Below, piece by piece: positions 54,471-63,877 of a stretch of DNA of 64,000 bases (positions are counted from its first letter, which is position 1; the number at the start of each line of letters is the position of its first letter). Where the stretch lies: contig NZ_JAKRFZ010000003.1 of NCBI RefSeq assembly GCF_022347765.1, positions 372,001 through 436,000 of the forward strand, given 5' to 3'. The DNA is from Pseudoalteromonas sp. OOF1S-7. GTDB taxonomy: Bacteria > Pseudomonadota > Gammaproteobacteria > Enterobacterales > Alteromonadaceae. The position numbers and the translations under genes were made by a program. The notes under the pieces are model-generated. The model saw only the letters and a list, made by a program, of their open reading frames with translations. It was not told the origin of the DNA and did not search any database.

Positions 54471-55691
54471 GTGGCCCTTATTGTTCAAAAGTTTGGTGGC
54501 ACTTCGGTGGGGTCGATTGAGCGCATCGAAGCGGTCGCCGACTTGGTGGTCAAGACTCGACAGGCTGGCCACCAAGTGGTGGTGGTGCTGTCTGCGATGT
54601 CCGGTGAAACCAATCGCCTGGTTGAACTGGCCACACAGATAGACGCTCGACCCAGCCCCAGAGAACTGGATGTGCTGCTGAGTACCGGCGAGCAGGTGTC
54701 GATTGCTTTGCTGGCCATGGCCATTATTAAACGGGGCCACTCCGCCATCAGTTTATTGGCTGATCAGGTTGGCATTGTTACCGACAACATGTTTGGTCGA
54801 GCCCGGATTGCACATATCGATACCGCACGTTTACAACAAGAGCTGGAACAACACCATATTAGTATCATTGCGGGATTTCAGGGGCGTGATCAGGAAGGTA
54901 ATATTACTACCTTAGGCCGTGGCGGGACGGATACCAGTGCCGTAGAGATAGCCGCAGCGTTGGGAGCCGATGAATGCCAGATTTACACTGATGTGGATGG
55001 AGTCTATACCTGCGATCCCCGCATTGAGCCTAAAGCGCGTCGGATGACTCAGGTCACCTTCGAGGAAATGCTGGAACTGGCGAGTTTGGGCGCTAAGGTA
55101 TTGCAGATCCGCTCTGTGGAAGCGGCAGGACGTTATACCTTACCACTACGTGTTTTATCTACCTTCAAACCGGATACCGGGACCTTGATAAACTACGAGG
55201 ATAACCCCATGAATAATAAAGTGGTGTCGGGGATTGCCCATCAGAAAGACGAGTGTCTGTTGATCGTTAGACAAGCACCCGAAGGCCCCGCTACCTTGGC
55301 CACAATTTTGTCACTTTTAGGTGATTATGCGATAGAAGTCGACATGATCAGCCAAATGAATCAACAGACTGACAAAATAGACTATGCTTTAACTGTGCAT
55401 AGCAATGATCATCTGCAGGCGCTGGACGTGCTCAGGACACATCAGCACACGTTAGGGGCAGTTGAAATCATTAGTAATTCTGCGGTTGCAAAAATCTCAG
55501 CGGTAGGGGTGGGGTTAAAGTCGCACTCTGCAAATGTCGGTACATTCTTTTCGGCGCTGGCAGTAGAGAATATTTCACCTTTGTTAGTTGCAACTTCAGA
55601 AATAAAGATTTCAGTATTAATCGATGAGCGATACCTTGAGTTGGCAGTACGTGCTCTGCATGACGCTTTTAAACTGGAAAGTGGTGATTAA
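54471..55691 (+). CDS. lysC: Aspartate kinase (lysine-sensitive type)
   Basis: The product is 406 residues and starts at GTG four bases after alaS. The kinase domain has VQKFGGTSVGS and GRGGTDTSAVEIAAALGA, then YTDVDGVYTCDPR. Two C-terminal ACT domains (GISA-like, from residue ~265) give allosteric control. It phosphorylates aspartate, the first step toward Lys, Thr, Met and diaminopimelate. The alaS-lysC-csrA order is shared with Vibrio and relatives. Confidence 0.93.
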   Translation: MALIVQKFGGTSVGSIERIEAVADLVVKTRQAGHQVVVVLSAMSGETNRLVELATQIDARPSPRELDVLLSTGEQVSIALLAMAIIKRGHSAISLLADQVGIVTDNMFGRARIAHIDTARLQQELEQHHISIIAGFQGRDQEGNITTLGRGGTDTSAVEIAAALGADECQIYTDVDGVYTCDPRIEPKARRMTQVTFEEMLELASLGAKVLQIRSVEAAGRYTLPLRVLSTFKPDTGTLINYEDNPMNNKVVSGIAHQKDECLLIVRQAPEGPATLATILSLLGDYAIEVDMISQMNQQTDKIDYALTVHSNDHLQALDVLRTHQHTLGAVEIISNSAVAKISAVGVGLKSHSANVGTFFSALAVENISPLLVATSEIKISVLIDERYLELAVRALHDAFKLESGD

Positions 55692-55781
55692 GCAATAATT
55701 TTGCTTACTTTTACGGAAACTTTTCATTAAAATGACCAAGACGCGGAATCTTTTAAATTTTGGAATAACAGGAGCAAGAGA

Positions 55782-55973
55782 ATGCTAATTCTAACTCGCC
55801 GTGTAGGCGAAACTCTAATGATAGGTGATGAAGTAACTGTAACCGTATTAGGTGTTAAGGGAAATCAAGTTCGTATTGGCGTTAACGCCCCTAAAGATGT
55901 TTCTGTACACCGTGAAGAGATCTACATGCGTATTCAGGCTGAAAAGTCTAACCCGACTACGGGCAATATGTAA
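55782..55973 (+). CDS. csrA: Carbon storage regulator CsrA
   Basis: The 63-residue product [18 protein letters not shown]... is nearly identical to E. coli CsrA, with RNA-contact residues in the first strand (LTRR) and VSVHREEIY. It binds GGA motifs in mRNA leaders and controls carbon flow, motility and biofilm. The RBS is AACAGGAG. The hybrid kinase at 60641 may belong to the BarA/UvrY pathway that sets Csr activity. Confidence 0.97.
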   Translation: MLILTRRVGETLMIGDEVTVTVLGVKGNQVRIGVNAPKDVSVHREEIYMRIQAEKSNPTTGNM

Positions 55974-56007
55974 TTTATAGTTCCCGGCTAACTGCCCGGT
56001 AGAATTG

Positions 56008-56042
56008 AAAAAAGTAGCCACTCATTCGTGGCTATTTTTTTT
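56008..56042. terminator. Bidirectional terminator between csrA and the YcxB-like gene
   Basis: AAAAAAGTAGCCAC and GTGGCTATTTTTTTT pair around TCATTC, with A- and T-runs on both sides. It overlaps the 3' end of the convergent gene. Confidence 0.88.
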
Positions 56043-56492
56043 GCTTAAAATAAAATTCATCGCCTCAATGGAAAGGGCTTTTTTAGAGATATATTGGTTT
56101 GTACCTGCGCGCACCAGCACAACGCCCAGCTCGGTTTCTGCTATTTCATTCACTTCTGACCAGGGGATCTGATAAGATTTGTAGGGGTTGATAGCGGTGA
56201 CACCCTGTTCATCAATTTTCAGTGTAATTTTACTGCCACTGGCACGCGTGACCATTTGTCTTGCCACCCACCAGGGACGTCGGTAATAGTGCGCGATACA
56301 CTCTAAAACAGCCAATAAAATCAGAAAATTACCTAGGTAGGCGTTGTCCAGACCATAGATAGCAACACAACCCAGCACAAATAAAAACGCCACCAGGGTA
56401 TACTTAGGCTTACTTACATTACTGTAAGGCAAAGATTGGTCAAAACACTCACGAAAGTAGTCTTTATCCAGCGTAAACTCGCAGTGAAACAC
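56022..56492 (-). CDS. YcxB-like membrane protein
   Basis: The product is 156 residues and starts at GTG. Two membrane helices (YTLVAFLFVLGCVAIYGL; GNFLILLAVLECIAHYY) precede a C-terminal cytosolic beta domain with IDEQGVTAINPYKSYQIPWSEV and the end motif ISKKAL. This is the YcxB-like layout, a family of unknown function. It is monocistronic. Confidence 0.68.
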   Translation of the reverse strand: MFHCEFTLDKDYFRECFDQSLPYSNVSKPKYTLVAFLFVLGCVAIYGLDNAYLGNFLILLAVLECIAHYYRRPWWVARQMVTRASGSKITLKIDEQGVTAINPYKSYQIPWSEVNEIAETELGVVLVRAGTNQYISKKALSIEAMNFILSKKNSHE

Positions 56493-56784
56493 AAATACAA
56501 CTCCAGTTATTTCATTTATCCATTATACCCTGAAATCACCAGTGTGAGCGACTTTACGTAAACTGCGGATTGGCCTTGTATAGCGCTGTTAACATTTTAC
56601 AAAATAGACGCCTTGGTCATACCAATTGTACGTTTCTGTTCAGGGTAAGGAGGTGGGTGAATAATTTTTATGCCACCTGTTTATTTTTGTTAGGTATCTT
56701 GACTATTTTTCATATTTATTCCCCTGTTTTCATTAAATTTTCATTTGGATTATCGTAACAGATTGAAATTGTGTGTAATTTGTT
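56493..56784. other. AT-rich intergenic region before oadG
   Basis: No believable gene. A 62-codon frame at 56570 has no ribosome binding site and an AT-driven composition. ATACCAATTG at 56619 resembles the ends of the ~160-bp repeat elements, but the interior does not match. Confidence 0.4.
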
Positions 56785-56799
56785 ATTGGTAATACCAAT
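56785..56799. promoter_or_regulatory. PdhR-like operator upstream of oadGAB
   Basis: ATTGGTAATACCAAT is a perfect palindrome and matches the E. coli PdhR consensus ATTGGTnnnACCAAT at every defined position. PdhR represses pyruvate-utilising operons when pyruvate is low. Regulation of a pyruvate-producing Na+ pump by it would make metabolic sense. Confidence 0.6.
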
Positions 56800-56810
56800 T
56801 TACAGGTTGG

Positions 56811-56838
56811 TTTACAAAGCAGGCGGTTTTGTTATGAT
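56811..56838 (+). promoter_or_regulatory. Candidate promoter of oadGAB
   Basis: TTTACA (56811-56816) and TATGAT (56833-56838) are separated by 16 bp. They lie about 90 bp before the oadG ATG and just downstream of the PdhR-like box. Confidence 0.5.
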
Positions 56839-56926
56839 GATTGCATAATTATCTATAAATTGTGGCTACCTATTGTATCTGCATGATGCCACGCAAAAAA
56901 ATGTTAACAACAAGGGGAGAGCAAAG

Positions 56927-57187
56927 ATGGACATAACCGCCTTACTGGCTCAGGCCGCCAACTTAATGCTTACCGGCATGGTCGGGGTGTTTGTATTCTT
57001 GTCTATTTTGATCATCGCAGTGAAGGGGCTATCTAAATTTGCGGCCCCTGATGAGCCGACACAGCCAGGCCGAAGGATAAACAAATCAAAGCCTTCAGAT
57101 GCGGAACAAGTGCCTGGTGAGCACCTGGCGGCCATCAGCGCTGCGATTTCGCAATATCGTAACCAGCACTTCCAATCAGAAAAATAA
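56927..57187 (+). CDS. oadG: Oxaloacetate decarboxylase gamma subunit
   Basis: ATG at 56927 follows AAGGGGAGAG; the frame upstream is not supported. The product is 86 residues with one N-terminal membrane helix ([20 protein letters not shown]), a flexible Pro-rich linker, and a C-terminal [14 protein letters not shown]. This is the OadG pattern. It anchors the alpha subunit to the membrane and helps assemble the Na+ pump. The gamma-alpha-beta order matches Vibrio. Confidence 0.92.
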   Translation: MDITALLAQAANLMLTGMVGVFVFLSILIIAVKGLSKFAAPDEPTQPGRRINKSKPSDAEQVPGEHLAAISAAISQYRNQHFQSEK

Positions 57188-57201
57188 TCAAGGGGTCACT
57201 T

Positions 57202-58974
57202 ATGTCACAGCTCAAACTTACAGAACTGGTACTGCGCGACGCGCATCAGTCGTTACTGGCCACACGTATGCGTCTGGAAGATATGTTGCCTATCGCCGAG
57301 AAACTGGATCAGATTGGTTACTGGTCTGTGGAATCCTGGGGCGGGGCTACCTTTGATGCCTGTATCCGTTATTTGGGTGAAGATCCCTGGTATCGGATCC
57401 GCGCCCTGAAAGAAGCCATGCCAAATACCAAGCAACAGATGCTATTAAGGGGCCAGAACTTGCTGGGCTACCGGCATTATGCCGATGATGTTGTAGAGAA
57501 ATTTGTTGAGCGTGCGCATCACAATGGGGTGGATGTCTTCCGTATTTTTGACGCCATGAATGACGTGCGTAACCTGGAAACTGCGATTCGGGCAGCCATT
57601 AAAGTAGGTGCACATGCGCAGGGCACCATTTCTTATACCGTGAGCCCGGTGCACACGCTGGAGATGTGGCTGGCACAGGCGAAACAGTTGGAGCAAATGG
57701 GGTGTCATTCAATTTGTATCAAAGATATGGCCGGATTGCTTAAACCGTATGATGCAGAAGTGTTGATCCGGGAACTGAAGAATACAGTGTCTGTACCCAT
57801 AGCAATGCAATGCCATGCAACAACGGGCCTGAGTACTGCAACCTATCAGAAAGCGGTGGATGCGGGCATTGATATGCTGGATACCGCCATTTCTTCAATG
57901 AGCATGACCTATGGTCACAGTGCTACAGAGACCCTGGTGTCGATTGTTGAGGGCACCGAGCTGGATACCGGGCTGGATCTATTGCAGCTTGAGGAAATCG
58001 CGGCCTACTTCCGTGATGTTCGTAAAAAGTATGCGGCCTTTGAGGGCAGCCTTAAAGGCGTGGATGGCCGCATCCTGTCAGCTCAGGTGCCTGGTGGTAT
58101 GCTGACTAATATGGAAAATCAGCTCAAAGAGCAAGGTGCGGGTGACCGCCTGGATGAAGTGCTTAAGGAGATCCCCTCGGTGCGTCAAGATTTGGGTTAC
58201 CTCCCTCTGGTGACACCTACCTCGCAGATAGTCGGAACGCAGGCGGTGTTGAATGTATTGACCGGGGAGCGCTATAAAACCATCACCAAAGAAACGGCGG
58301 GTGTGCTTAAAGGTGAGTACGGAAAAACGCCGGCTGCGGTTGATACCGCTTTGCAACAGCGCGTGCTTGATGGGGCAGAAGCGATCACTTGCCGTCCGGC
58401 GGACTTAATCGAGCCGGAACTGGCGCAGCTTGAATCTGATTTACTTGAAAAAGCAAACAGCCTGTCACTGAGCCTTAGTGAAGCGGTGGTTGATGACGTA
58501 CTTACTTACGCGCTATTTCCTCAGATTGGCCTCAAATTTATACAAAACCGAGATAACCCGGCGGCATTTGAACCTAAACCTGAACTTATACAGAACAACT
58601 CGGCAGCAGCAAAACCAGCGCAGTCTAAATCACCACAAGAGCGCTACAGTGTTCAGGTGGATGGTAAGGTGTACAACGTGGTGGTTGCGCCAGGCGGTGA
58701 ATTACAGGAAGTCGCAGTGAAGGACAGCGAGCTGATACCACAATCGGCCTCGGTCAGCAGTGGCGAAACACTCAATGCTCCGCTGGCCGGTAATATCTTC
58801 AAACTCCATGCCCGACGTGGCGATGTTGTCGAGCAAGGCGATTTGGTGTTGATCATGGAGGCAATGAAGATGGAGACTGAGGTGCGCGCGACGCACAGCG
58901 GTAAAATTGCCGATATCCTGGTCAATGAAGGTGACTCTGTATCGGCTGGTGACGCCATCGTCGAGCTGGCATAG
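57202..58974 (+). CDS. oadA: Oxaloacetate decarboxylase alpha subunit (biotin carboxyl carrier)
   Basis: The product is 590 residues. The carboxyltransferase TIM barrel begins with [14 protein letters not shown] and contains [19 protein letters not shown] and the metal ligands of [10 protein letters not shown] linker rich in Lys, Pro and Gln leads to the C-terminal biotinyl domain with MEAMKM (biotinyl-Lys about 556). It transfers CO2 from oxaloacetate to biotin and passes it to OadB. The gene starts 14 bp after oadG. Confidence 0.95.
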   Translation: MSQLKLTELVLRDAHQSLLATRMRLEDMLPIAEKLDQIGYWSVESWGGATFDACIRYLGEDPWYRIRALKEAMPNTKQQMLLRGQNLLGYRHYADDVVEKFVERAHHNGVDVFRIFDAMNDVRNLETAIRAAIKVGAHAQGTISYTVSPVHTLEMWLAQAKQLEQMGCHSICIKDMAGLLKPYDAEVLIRELKNTVSVPIAMQCHATTGLSTATYQKAVDAGIDMLDTAISSMSMTYGHSATETLVSIVEGTELDTGLDLLQLEEIAAYFRDVRKKYAAFEGSLKGVDGRILSAQVPGGMLTNMENQLKEQGAGDRLDEVLKEIPSVRQDLGYLPLVTPTSQIVGTQAVLNVLTGERYKTITKETAGVLKGEYGKTPAAVDTALQQRVLDGAEAITCRPADLIEPELAQLESDLLEKANSLSLSLSEAVVDDVLTYALFPQIGLKFIQNRDNPAAFEPKPELIQNNSAAAKPAQSKSPQERYSVQVDGKVYNVVVAPGGELQEVAVKDSELIPQSASVSSGETLNAPLAGNIFKLHARRGDVVEQGDLVLIMEAMKMETEVRATHSGKIADILVNEGDSVSAGDAIVELA

Positions 58975-58984
58975 GAGGCCTGTA

Positions 58985-60118
58985 ATGGATGGACTTTTAA
59001 ACCTGTGGTCAGCGACGGGGCTGGCCAACCTGACCTTTCCTGCACTGGCTATGATAGCGGTCGGCTGTGGCTTGCTCTATCTGGCAATTGCAAAGGGGTT
59101 TGAACCCTTGTTACTGGTTCCCATTGGCTTTGGTGCCATCCTGACCAATATTCCGGTGGCAGGCCTGGCCGATCCGGGTGGCCTGCTGTATTACGTGTAT
59201 TACATTGGCATCGACAGTGGGGTGTTTCCGCTACTGATCTTTATGGGGGTCGGGGCGCTGACCGACTTCAGTGCACTGATCGCGAACCCCAGAATGTTGT
59301 TACTGGGAGCCGCTGCTCAGTTTGGTATTTTTGCCACCCTGTTTGGTGCCATTTTACTGAACTATGTACCTGGTTTTGAATTTACTCTGCAAGATGCATC
59401 GGCAATTGCCATTATCGGGGGGGCCGATGGTCCAACAGCTATATTCCTGGCTTCGCGCCTGTCGCCGGAATTGTTGGGCGCTATTGCAGTTGCAGCATAT
59501 TCTTATATGGCGCTGGTACCAATTATTCAGCCGCCGATTATGCGCCTCCTGACGACAGAGGAAGAACGCAACATCGCGATGCCACAGCTAAGAGCGGTCT
59601 CAAAACAAGAAAAGATCCTGTTTCCTCTGGGTGTATTGACGCTGACTTTACTGTTTCTACCGGCTGCAACGCCGCTGGTCGGGATGTTTTGTTTGGGCAA
59701 TCTGATGCGGGAATCAGGAGTGGTTGATCGCCTGAGTAACTCGGCACAGAACGAAATTATTAATATTACAACTATTTTCCTTGGGCTTGCGGTCGGCTCT
59801 AAGTTGGCTGCGGATCAGTTCCTGACGGTGGAAACCATAGGGATCCTGGTTTTGGGCGCTGTTGCTTTTAGTATTGGTACGGCATCTGGGGTATATATGG
59901 CCAAAGTGATGAATCGCTTTGCCGGTGATAGCCCCATTAATCCACTCGTTGGTGCGGCCGGGGTGTCGGCAGTGCCGATGGCTGCCCGAGTCGTGAATAA
60001 GGTCGGTTTAGAAAGCAACCCGCATAATTTCTTATTAATGCATGCGATGGGACCCAACGTTGCGGGGGTACTGGGCAGTGCCGTTGCGGCGGGTATCTTG
60101 CTTGCGCTAGTCGGTTAA
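58985..60118 (+). CDS. oadB: Oxaloacetate decarboxylase beta subunit (Na+ pump)
   Basis: ATG at 58985 has AGGAGG eight bases upstream; the frame from 58907 lies inside oadA. The product is 377 residues with about ten membrane helices. It carries the conserved [13 protein letters not shown], with the Na+-site Asp, and the helix region [15 protein letters not shown]. It decarboxylates carboxybiotin and pumps Na+ outward. An intrinsic terminator follows. Confidence 0.95.
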   Translation: MDGLLNLWSATGLANLTFPALAMIAVGCGLLYLAIAKGFEPLLLVPIGFGAILTNIPVAGLADPGGLLYYVYYIGIDSGVFPLLIFMGVGALTDFSALIANPRMLLLGAAAQFGIFATLFGAILLNYVPGFEFTLQDASAIAIIGGADGPTAIFLASRLSPELLGAIAVAAYSYMALVPIIQPPIMRLLTTEEERNIAMPQLRAVSKQEKILFPLGVLTLTLLFLPAATPLVGMFCLGNLMRESGVVDRLSNSAQNEIINITTIFLGLAVGSKLAADQFLTVETIGILVLGAVAFSIGTASGVYMAKVMNRFAGDSPINPLVGAAGVSAVPMAARVVNKVGLESNPHNFLLMHAMGPNVAGVLGSAVAAGILLALVG

Positions 60119-60134
60119 CACTCTCCAACCTGTT

Positions 60135-60162
60135 GCGCGAAGTACTGCTTCGCGCTTTTTTT
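60135..60162 (+). terminator. Intrinsic terminator after oadB
   Basis: GCGCGAAG and CTTCGCGC pair around TACTG and are followed by a run of seven T residues. Confidence 0.88.
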
Positions 60163-60172
60163 CATTTCTCTT

Positions 60173-60333
60173 ATACCAATTTGCTTATTTAAGTGTGCTA
60201 TTTTGAGGCGAGAAAATAGGGTCTCTAACTAGGCAAAAATTTTGCTATTTAGTTGTTCTAAATGAGAAATTTTTAACGCCGTTAGCGTCATGTTTGCTCC
60301 TTCAGATTGAACAGGTATTTAGTGAAATTGGTA
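60173..60333 (+). repeat. Repeat element copy 3 (~161 bp)
   Basis: It begins ATACCAATTTGC and ends GAAATTGGTA. It matches the reverse complement of copy 1 nearly throughout, so the two are in opposite orientation. It lies ten bases after the oadB terminator. Together with the rest of the gap to 60415 it contains no gene. Confidence 0.8.
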
Positions 60334-60415
60334 GTACTCCTTAAATTACCGGATACTTGGCAAAGCAGGTACGGCTGTGGCATGGTATCGCCACCACCAT
60401 AAAGAGCGCGTAGTT

Positions 60416-60595
60416 ATGAATGTTCTGATAATTTTAGGGAGCCTGATAGTTGCTTTGCTGATACTTATCCCATTACTTGAGAAATATCAAAGCCGGATGG
60501 GACTGGATAAAATGCAGAAGTATGGCAAATATATCTTACCTCTGGTGATGATCTCTATCGTGATCCGCCTGATTTACGATATGGTTCAGGGCTAG
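60416..60595 (+). CDS. Small membrane protein, 59 residues
   Basis: ATG at 60416 is chosen; an upstream in-frame start at 60377 would add a His-rich, unlikely N-terminus. Two hydrophobic helices (VLIILGSLIVALLILIPLL; YILPLVMISIVIRLIYDM) flank a short charged loop with KYQSRMGLDKMQKYG. The family is not recognised. It may be an accessory factor of a membrane complex. Confidence 0.6.
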   Translation: MNVLIILGSLIVALLILIPLLEKYQSRMGLDKMQKYGKYILPLVMISIVIRLIYDMVQG

Positions 60596-60640
60596 CCTGA
60601 TGCGCTCAGTAGGTCGTCTGCTTACTGAGCGCACTAAGTA

Positions 60641-63550
60641 TTAATCAACCTGCGACTGTAAATAGCGTTGGATAAACTCTGTGGCTTGCTGGTAGTGTGT
60701 TTCCAGGACATCACGTAGGTGGATCAGGTCATCACTGGTTAACTCTTCACCTTTACAACGTTGCTCAAACTCAGCCGCCACCTCGGCAACCCGATGAGCA
60801 CCGATGGTCTTAGAAATGGATTTGAGTTGATGACAGGCTTCCACAATTTCTTCCTGGCTCATAGAAATCACAGCGCCATTGATATCTCTGGCCAGCTCAC
60901 TGCTTTGCTCCAGATACATGCGGAAAAAGCGCAGTCGTTTATTCGTGTCATGGTTGACATATTTATCCAGCTGCGCCAGATCAATTGGCTCCTGAGGCGC
61001 CGCTTGTTGTGGCTCAGGCTCTTGTTCAATCGACGGCTGCTCTGCTTGCATGTTATCTTCTTGCTTTACTGCCTCAGCCGGTTTGCTTGGCGGTGCAAGC
61101 GGTTCGGCTGAGGACTGTGACGGTACGGCTTCTGCAGCCGTTTGTTTCGTGTACTCAGCCTGAGGTTGGGTCCGCTTGACCGCGGATTGCTGCCAGGTCT
61201 CCAGTGTGGCTTCAAGCACATTTAGTTCAACGGGCTTAGTGATATAGTCATTCATACCGGCTGCCAGGCAGCGATCACGTTCACCTTTGAGTGCATTGGC
61301 GGTGATAGCAATGATGTACGGTTGGGCATTAATGTCCTCAGCTTGCTCTGCTTCCTCGCGGATCTTGGCAACCATGTCATAACCAGACATCTTGGGCATG
61401 TGCAGATCGGTGAGAATAATTGGGTAGTGGGCATGTTGCCAGCGTGCCAGACCTTCTTCTCCATTCTCAGCCACTTCTACGCCATAGCCAAGCAAGTGCA
61501 GTTGATCGGTCAGAACCTGCTGGTTAAGCACATTGTCTTCTACCAGCAACACCAGTTTATTAGCCGCTCTGGCATCATCAACGTTCAGATATTTATTTAG
61601 TGAACGCGAGGGCTTAAGCTTTTTCGGTTGGTGTAAACCGGCTGCAACTAAAATGGCGATCATAAAGCTTGACTTACATAACGGCGCAGCATTGAGATAG
61701 AAAATACGATCGTGGTTTAAAGCCGGTTCATCCATGGTACTGAGCACGATGACTTGCTGGTTATTGTGTTCTATTGAGTAGAGCAAATCACGCAGCTGGC
61801 CATTGACTTTGTCCATGCCATCCAGGCCGTCCAGCACCCAGATCACATCACTGTCGTATTGATACTCACCAAGCTCATCAGCGTCTCTTAGTACCACAGT
61901 ATCCGCGCCCATAAAGGACAGATAACGAGCCACAATATTTCGACGCGCGTGATCATGGGTAAGCACCGCTATTCTTTTGCCACTCAGCACTGCTTTATTG
62001 GCGTAGGCAATCTGGCCTTTTACACTAAACGGCAGCTCCACAACAAACTCACTGCCCATTCCTATGTCTGAGCTGACGTGAATGGAACCCAGCATCAGTT
62101 CAACCAAACTTTTACAGATAGACAAACCAAGCCCCGTACCGCCGTATTCACGAGTAATTGACCCTTCGGCCTGAATAAAGGGATTAAAAATCTCTCGTAG
62201 TTGCGCCTGCGTCATCCCTTTACCATTATCGGTTACAGTAAAACGCAAGGTGTAGTGTTCTGACGTGTTTTGCGCGACTTCCACGGCAATTTTCACAAAG
62301 CCACGCTTTGCATCATCGGTGGTGGTGAATTTAATCGCATTACTGCACAGGTTATATAACACCTGACGAACCCGCACTGCATCACCGACCAGGTTGTTAG
62401 GAATGTCTGGCGCAATAGCCAGTTGTAGATCCAGCTTACGCTTTCTTGCCACAGATGAGAGGACCCTGGCCACTTCTTCAATCGTCTCGGCGACGGAAAA
62501 GACGCTGTTGTCCATCTGCAACTTGCCGGCTTCAATTTTAGAGAAGTCGAGAATGTCATCCAGTATACCCAATAATGAAAAGGCAGAGTCACGAATAATC
62601 GTTGTCAGACGATGTTGGGCTCCATCCAGTTCGGTTTGGCGCAGTAAATCTATGGTACCTATGACCCCATTCATCGGGGTTCTGATCTCATGGCTCATGG
62701 TGGCCAGGAAAGTGGTCTTCGCTTCACTGGCTCGTTCTGCATTCAGTGTGGCTTTTTCCAGTGCCAGGGTGCGGGCCTGCACTTCAGATTCCAAACTGGT
62801 CTGTAGTTGTTTGAGCTCTCTCTGCGCCGCCTGGTTGCCCTGGATGATGTCACGGATTTGGTTGATTAACTGATTTATGCCCACGGCAGTTTTCGACAGC
62901 CCAAAACTCAGCTTTTCAGTGATATGAATATCGTAGGACTTTTGATCAAGCAGATGCTGTAGTTCTTCATTGAGCTCTGTCAGGTCTTTACTCAGACGAC
63001 CGATGATCTGGCGCTTGAGGAAAATACCAAAGGCGATAGTCAGTAACAAAGCACAAACGGCCAGGATGATGCTGGTCACAGGCGTGGCAGCCGATACGGG
63101 TTGTTTGGGGGCGTATCTTAAGATGAGTTCACCGACTGGTAAATCATCCAGCACCAGGGGTTGGTGAACAACAAGTTCTCCTCCCTGATCGACTTTGGCT
63201 TGTCGCTTTATCGGTGCGATGCTCTGCTCATTGCTTTGATATACTAAGCTGGCTTGACCAATACCACTGTCACTATATAGGTATAGCTCGATGTCCGGGT
63301 TGCTGGCCTCGAATGCTGAAAGAATTTGCTTGGCATAGTTATAGCCCAGCTTCATCATGGAATGTGATAAAGGTGTTGAGATGTCTTTTGCCAGCAACAC
63401 AAGGTCGGGCCGCTTATTGGGGTCGGTTATATTCTGGTGCTTATCAGGCCAGATAAATGCAGCGGCAGCAGAGATTGCTGCAATAATGATAGTTACGACA
63501 ATAAACAGTGGCACGAAGCCCTTGATATTCGTTTGAGACGAGTTTTCCAT
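60641..63550 (-). CDS. Hybrid sensor histidine kinase (BarA-like layout)
   Basis: The product is 969 residues. It has membrane helix 1 (residues 12-33), a periplasmic sensor (~35-155), helix 2 (158-178), a signalling coiled coil, and HisKA with His287 in ATMSHEIRTPMNG. The HATPase has DNGKGM and GGTGLGLSI. A degenerate receiver-like domain (~530-645) lacks the acidic pocket. A true receiver has the phospho-Asp about 714 (LTDLHMPKMSGYD). After a Gln/Pro/Glu-rich linker comes a C-terminal Hpt with CHQLKS (His about 906). This is the unorthodox phosphorelay layout of BarA/GacS. No response regulator gene adjoins. Confidence 0.9.
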   Translation of the reverse strand: MENSSQTNIKGFVPLFIVVTIIIAAISAAAAFIWPDKHQNITDPNKRPDLVLLAKDISTPLSHSMMKLGYNYAKQILSAFEASNPDIELYLYSDSGIGQASLVYQSNEQSIAPIKRQAKVDQGGELVVHQPLVLDDLPVGELILRYAPKQPVSAATPVTSIILAVCALLLTIAFGIFLKRQIIGRLSKDLTELNEELQHLLDQKSYDIHITEKLSFGLSKTAVGINQLINQIRDIIQGNQAAQRELKQLQTSLESEVQARTLALEKATLNAERASEAKTTFLATMSHEIRTPMNGVIGTIDLLRQTELDGAQHRLTTIIRDSAFSLLGILDDILDFSKIEAGKLQMDNSVFSVAETIEEVARVLSSVARKRKLDLQLAIAPDIPNNLVGDAVRVRQVLYNLCSNAIKFTTTDDAKRGFVKIAVEVAQNTSEHYTLRFTVTDNGKGMTQAQLREIFNPFIQAEGSITREYGGTGLGLSICKSLVELMLGSIHVSSDIGMGSEFVVELPFSVKGQIAYANKAVLSGKRIAVLTHDHARRNIVARYLSFMGADTVVLRDADELGEYQYDSDVIWVLDGLDGMDKVNGQLRDLLYSIEHNNQQVIVLSTMDEPALNHDRIFYLNAAPLCKSSFMIAILVAAGLHQPKKLKPSRSLNKYLNVDDARAANKLVLLVEDNVLNQQVLTDQLHLLGYGVEVAENGEEGLARWQHAHYPIILTDLHMPKMSGYDMVAKIREEAEQAEDINAQPYIIAITANALKGERDRCLAAGMNDYITKPVELNVLEATLETWQQSAVKRTQPQAEYTKQTAAEAVPSQSSAEPLAPPSKPAEAVKQEDNMQAEQPSIEQEPEPQQAAPQEPIDLAQLDKYVNHDTNKRLRFFRMYLEQSSELARDINGAVISMSQEEIVEACHQLKSISKTIGAHRVAEVAAEFEQRCKGEELTSDDLIHLRDVLETHYQQATEFIQRYLQSQVD

Positions 63551-63763
63551 TATATGATTCCGGACCCAACTTTTGTGCTATGTTTCTTTGTTGGATGCAA
63601 TCCTACCACCTATGCTGGATGAATTCTCCCCGTTTTTGCCCACCACAGGCGATAAAACGGCGTGATAAAGTGCTTTAAAATACCAAATACAGAGGGAAAT
63701 TTAAGCGATTAGCTGTGTTTTGCCGGAATAGTGGTCAGTCGAACACTGAGTTTAAAAAAAAAG

Positions 63764-63792
63764 TTGACTTAACAAGGCAAAACCCGTTTAAT
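63764..63792 (+). promoter_or_regulatory. Sigma-70 promoter of tRNA-Phe
   Basis: TTGACT (-35) and TTTAAT (-10) are spaced by 17 bp, with the GC-rich discriminator ACGCCGC before the tRNA start. Confidence 0.75.
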
Positions 63793-63801
63793 ACGCCGCA
63801 C

Positions 63802-63877
63802 GCCCAGATAGCTCAGTCGGTAGAGCAGAGGATTGAAAATCCTCGTGTCGGTGGTTCGATTCCGCCTCTGGGCACCA
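63802..63877 (+). tRNA. tRNA-Phe (anticodon GAA)
   Basis: The gene is 76 nt with CCA. The acceptor is GCCCAGA/TCTGGGC, the anticodon loop TTGAAAA in an AGGA/TCCT-type stem, and the T-loop TTCGATT. It reads UUC and UUU. Confidence 0.97.

Noticed and set aside
55690..55714. Terminator between lysC and csrA
   Set aside because: The 6-bp AAGCAA/TTGCTT stem is weak and A/T-rich, followed by only a short T-rich stretch.
56570..56758. 62-codon ORF with a hydrophobic stretch
   Set aside because: AT-rich intergenic sequence, no ribosome binding site, and hydrophobicity explained by TTT/ATT codons.
56619..56794. Possible fourth copy of the ATACCAAT element
   Set aside because: Only the end sequences resemble the element. 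The internal conserved blocks are missing, and the right end is the PdhR-like palindrome.
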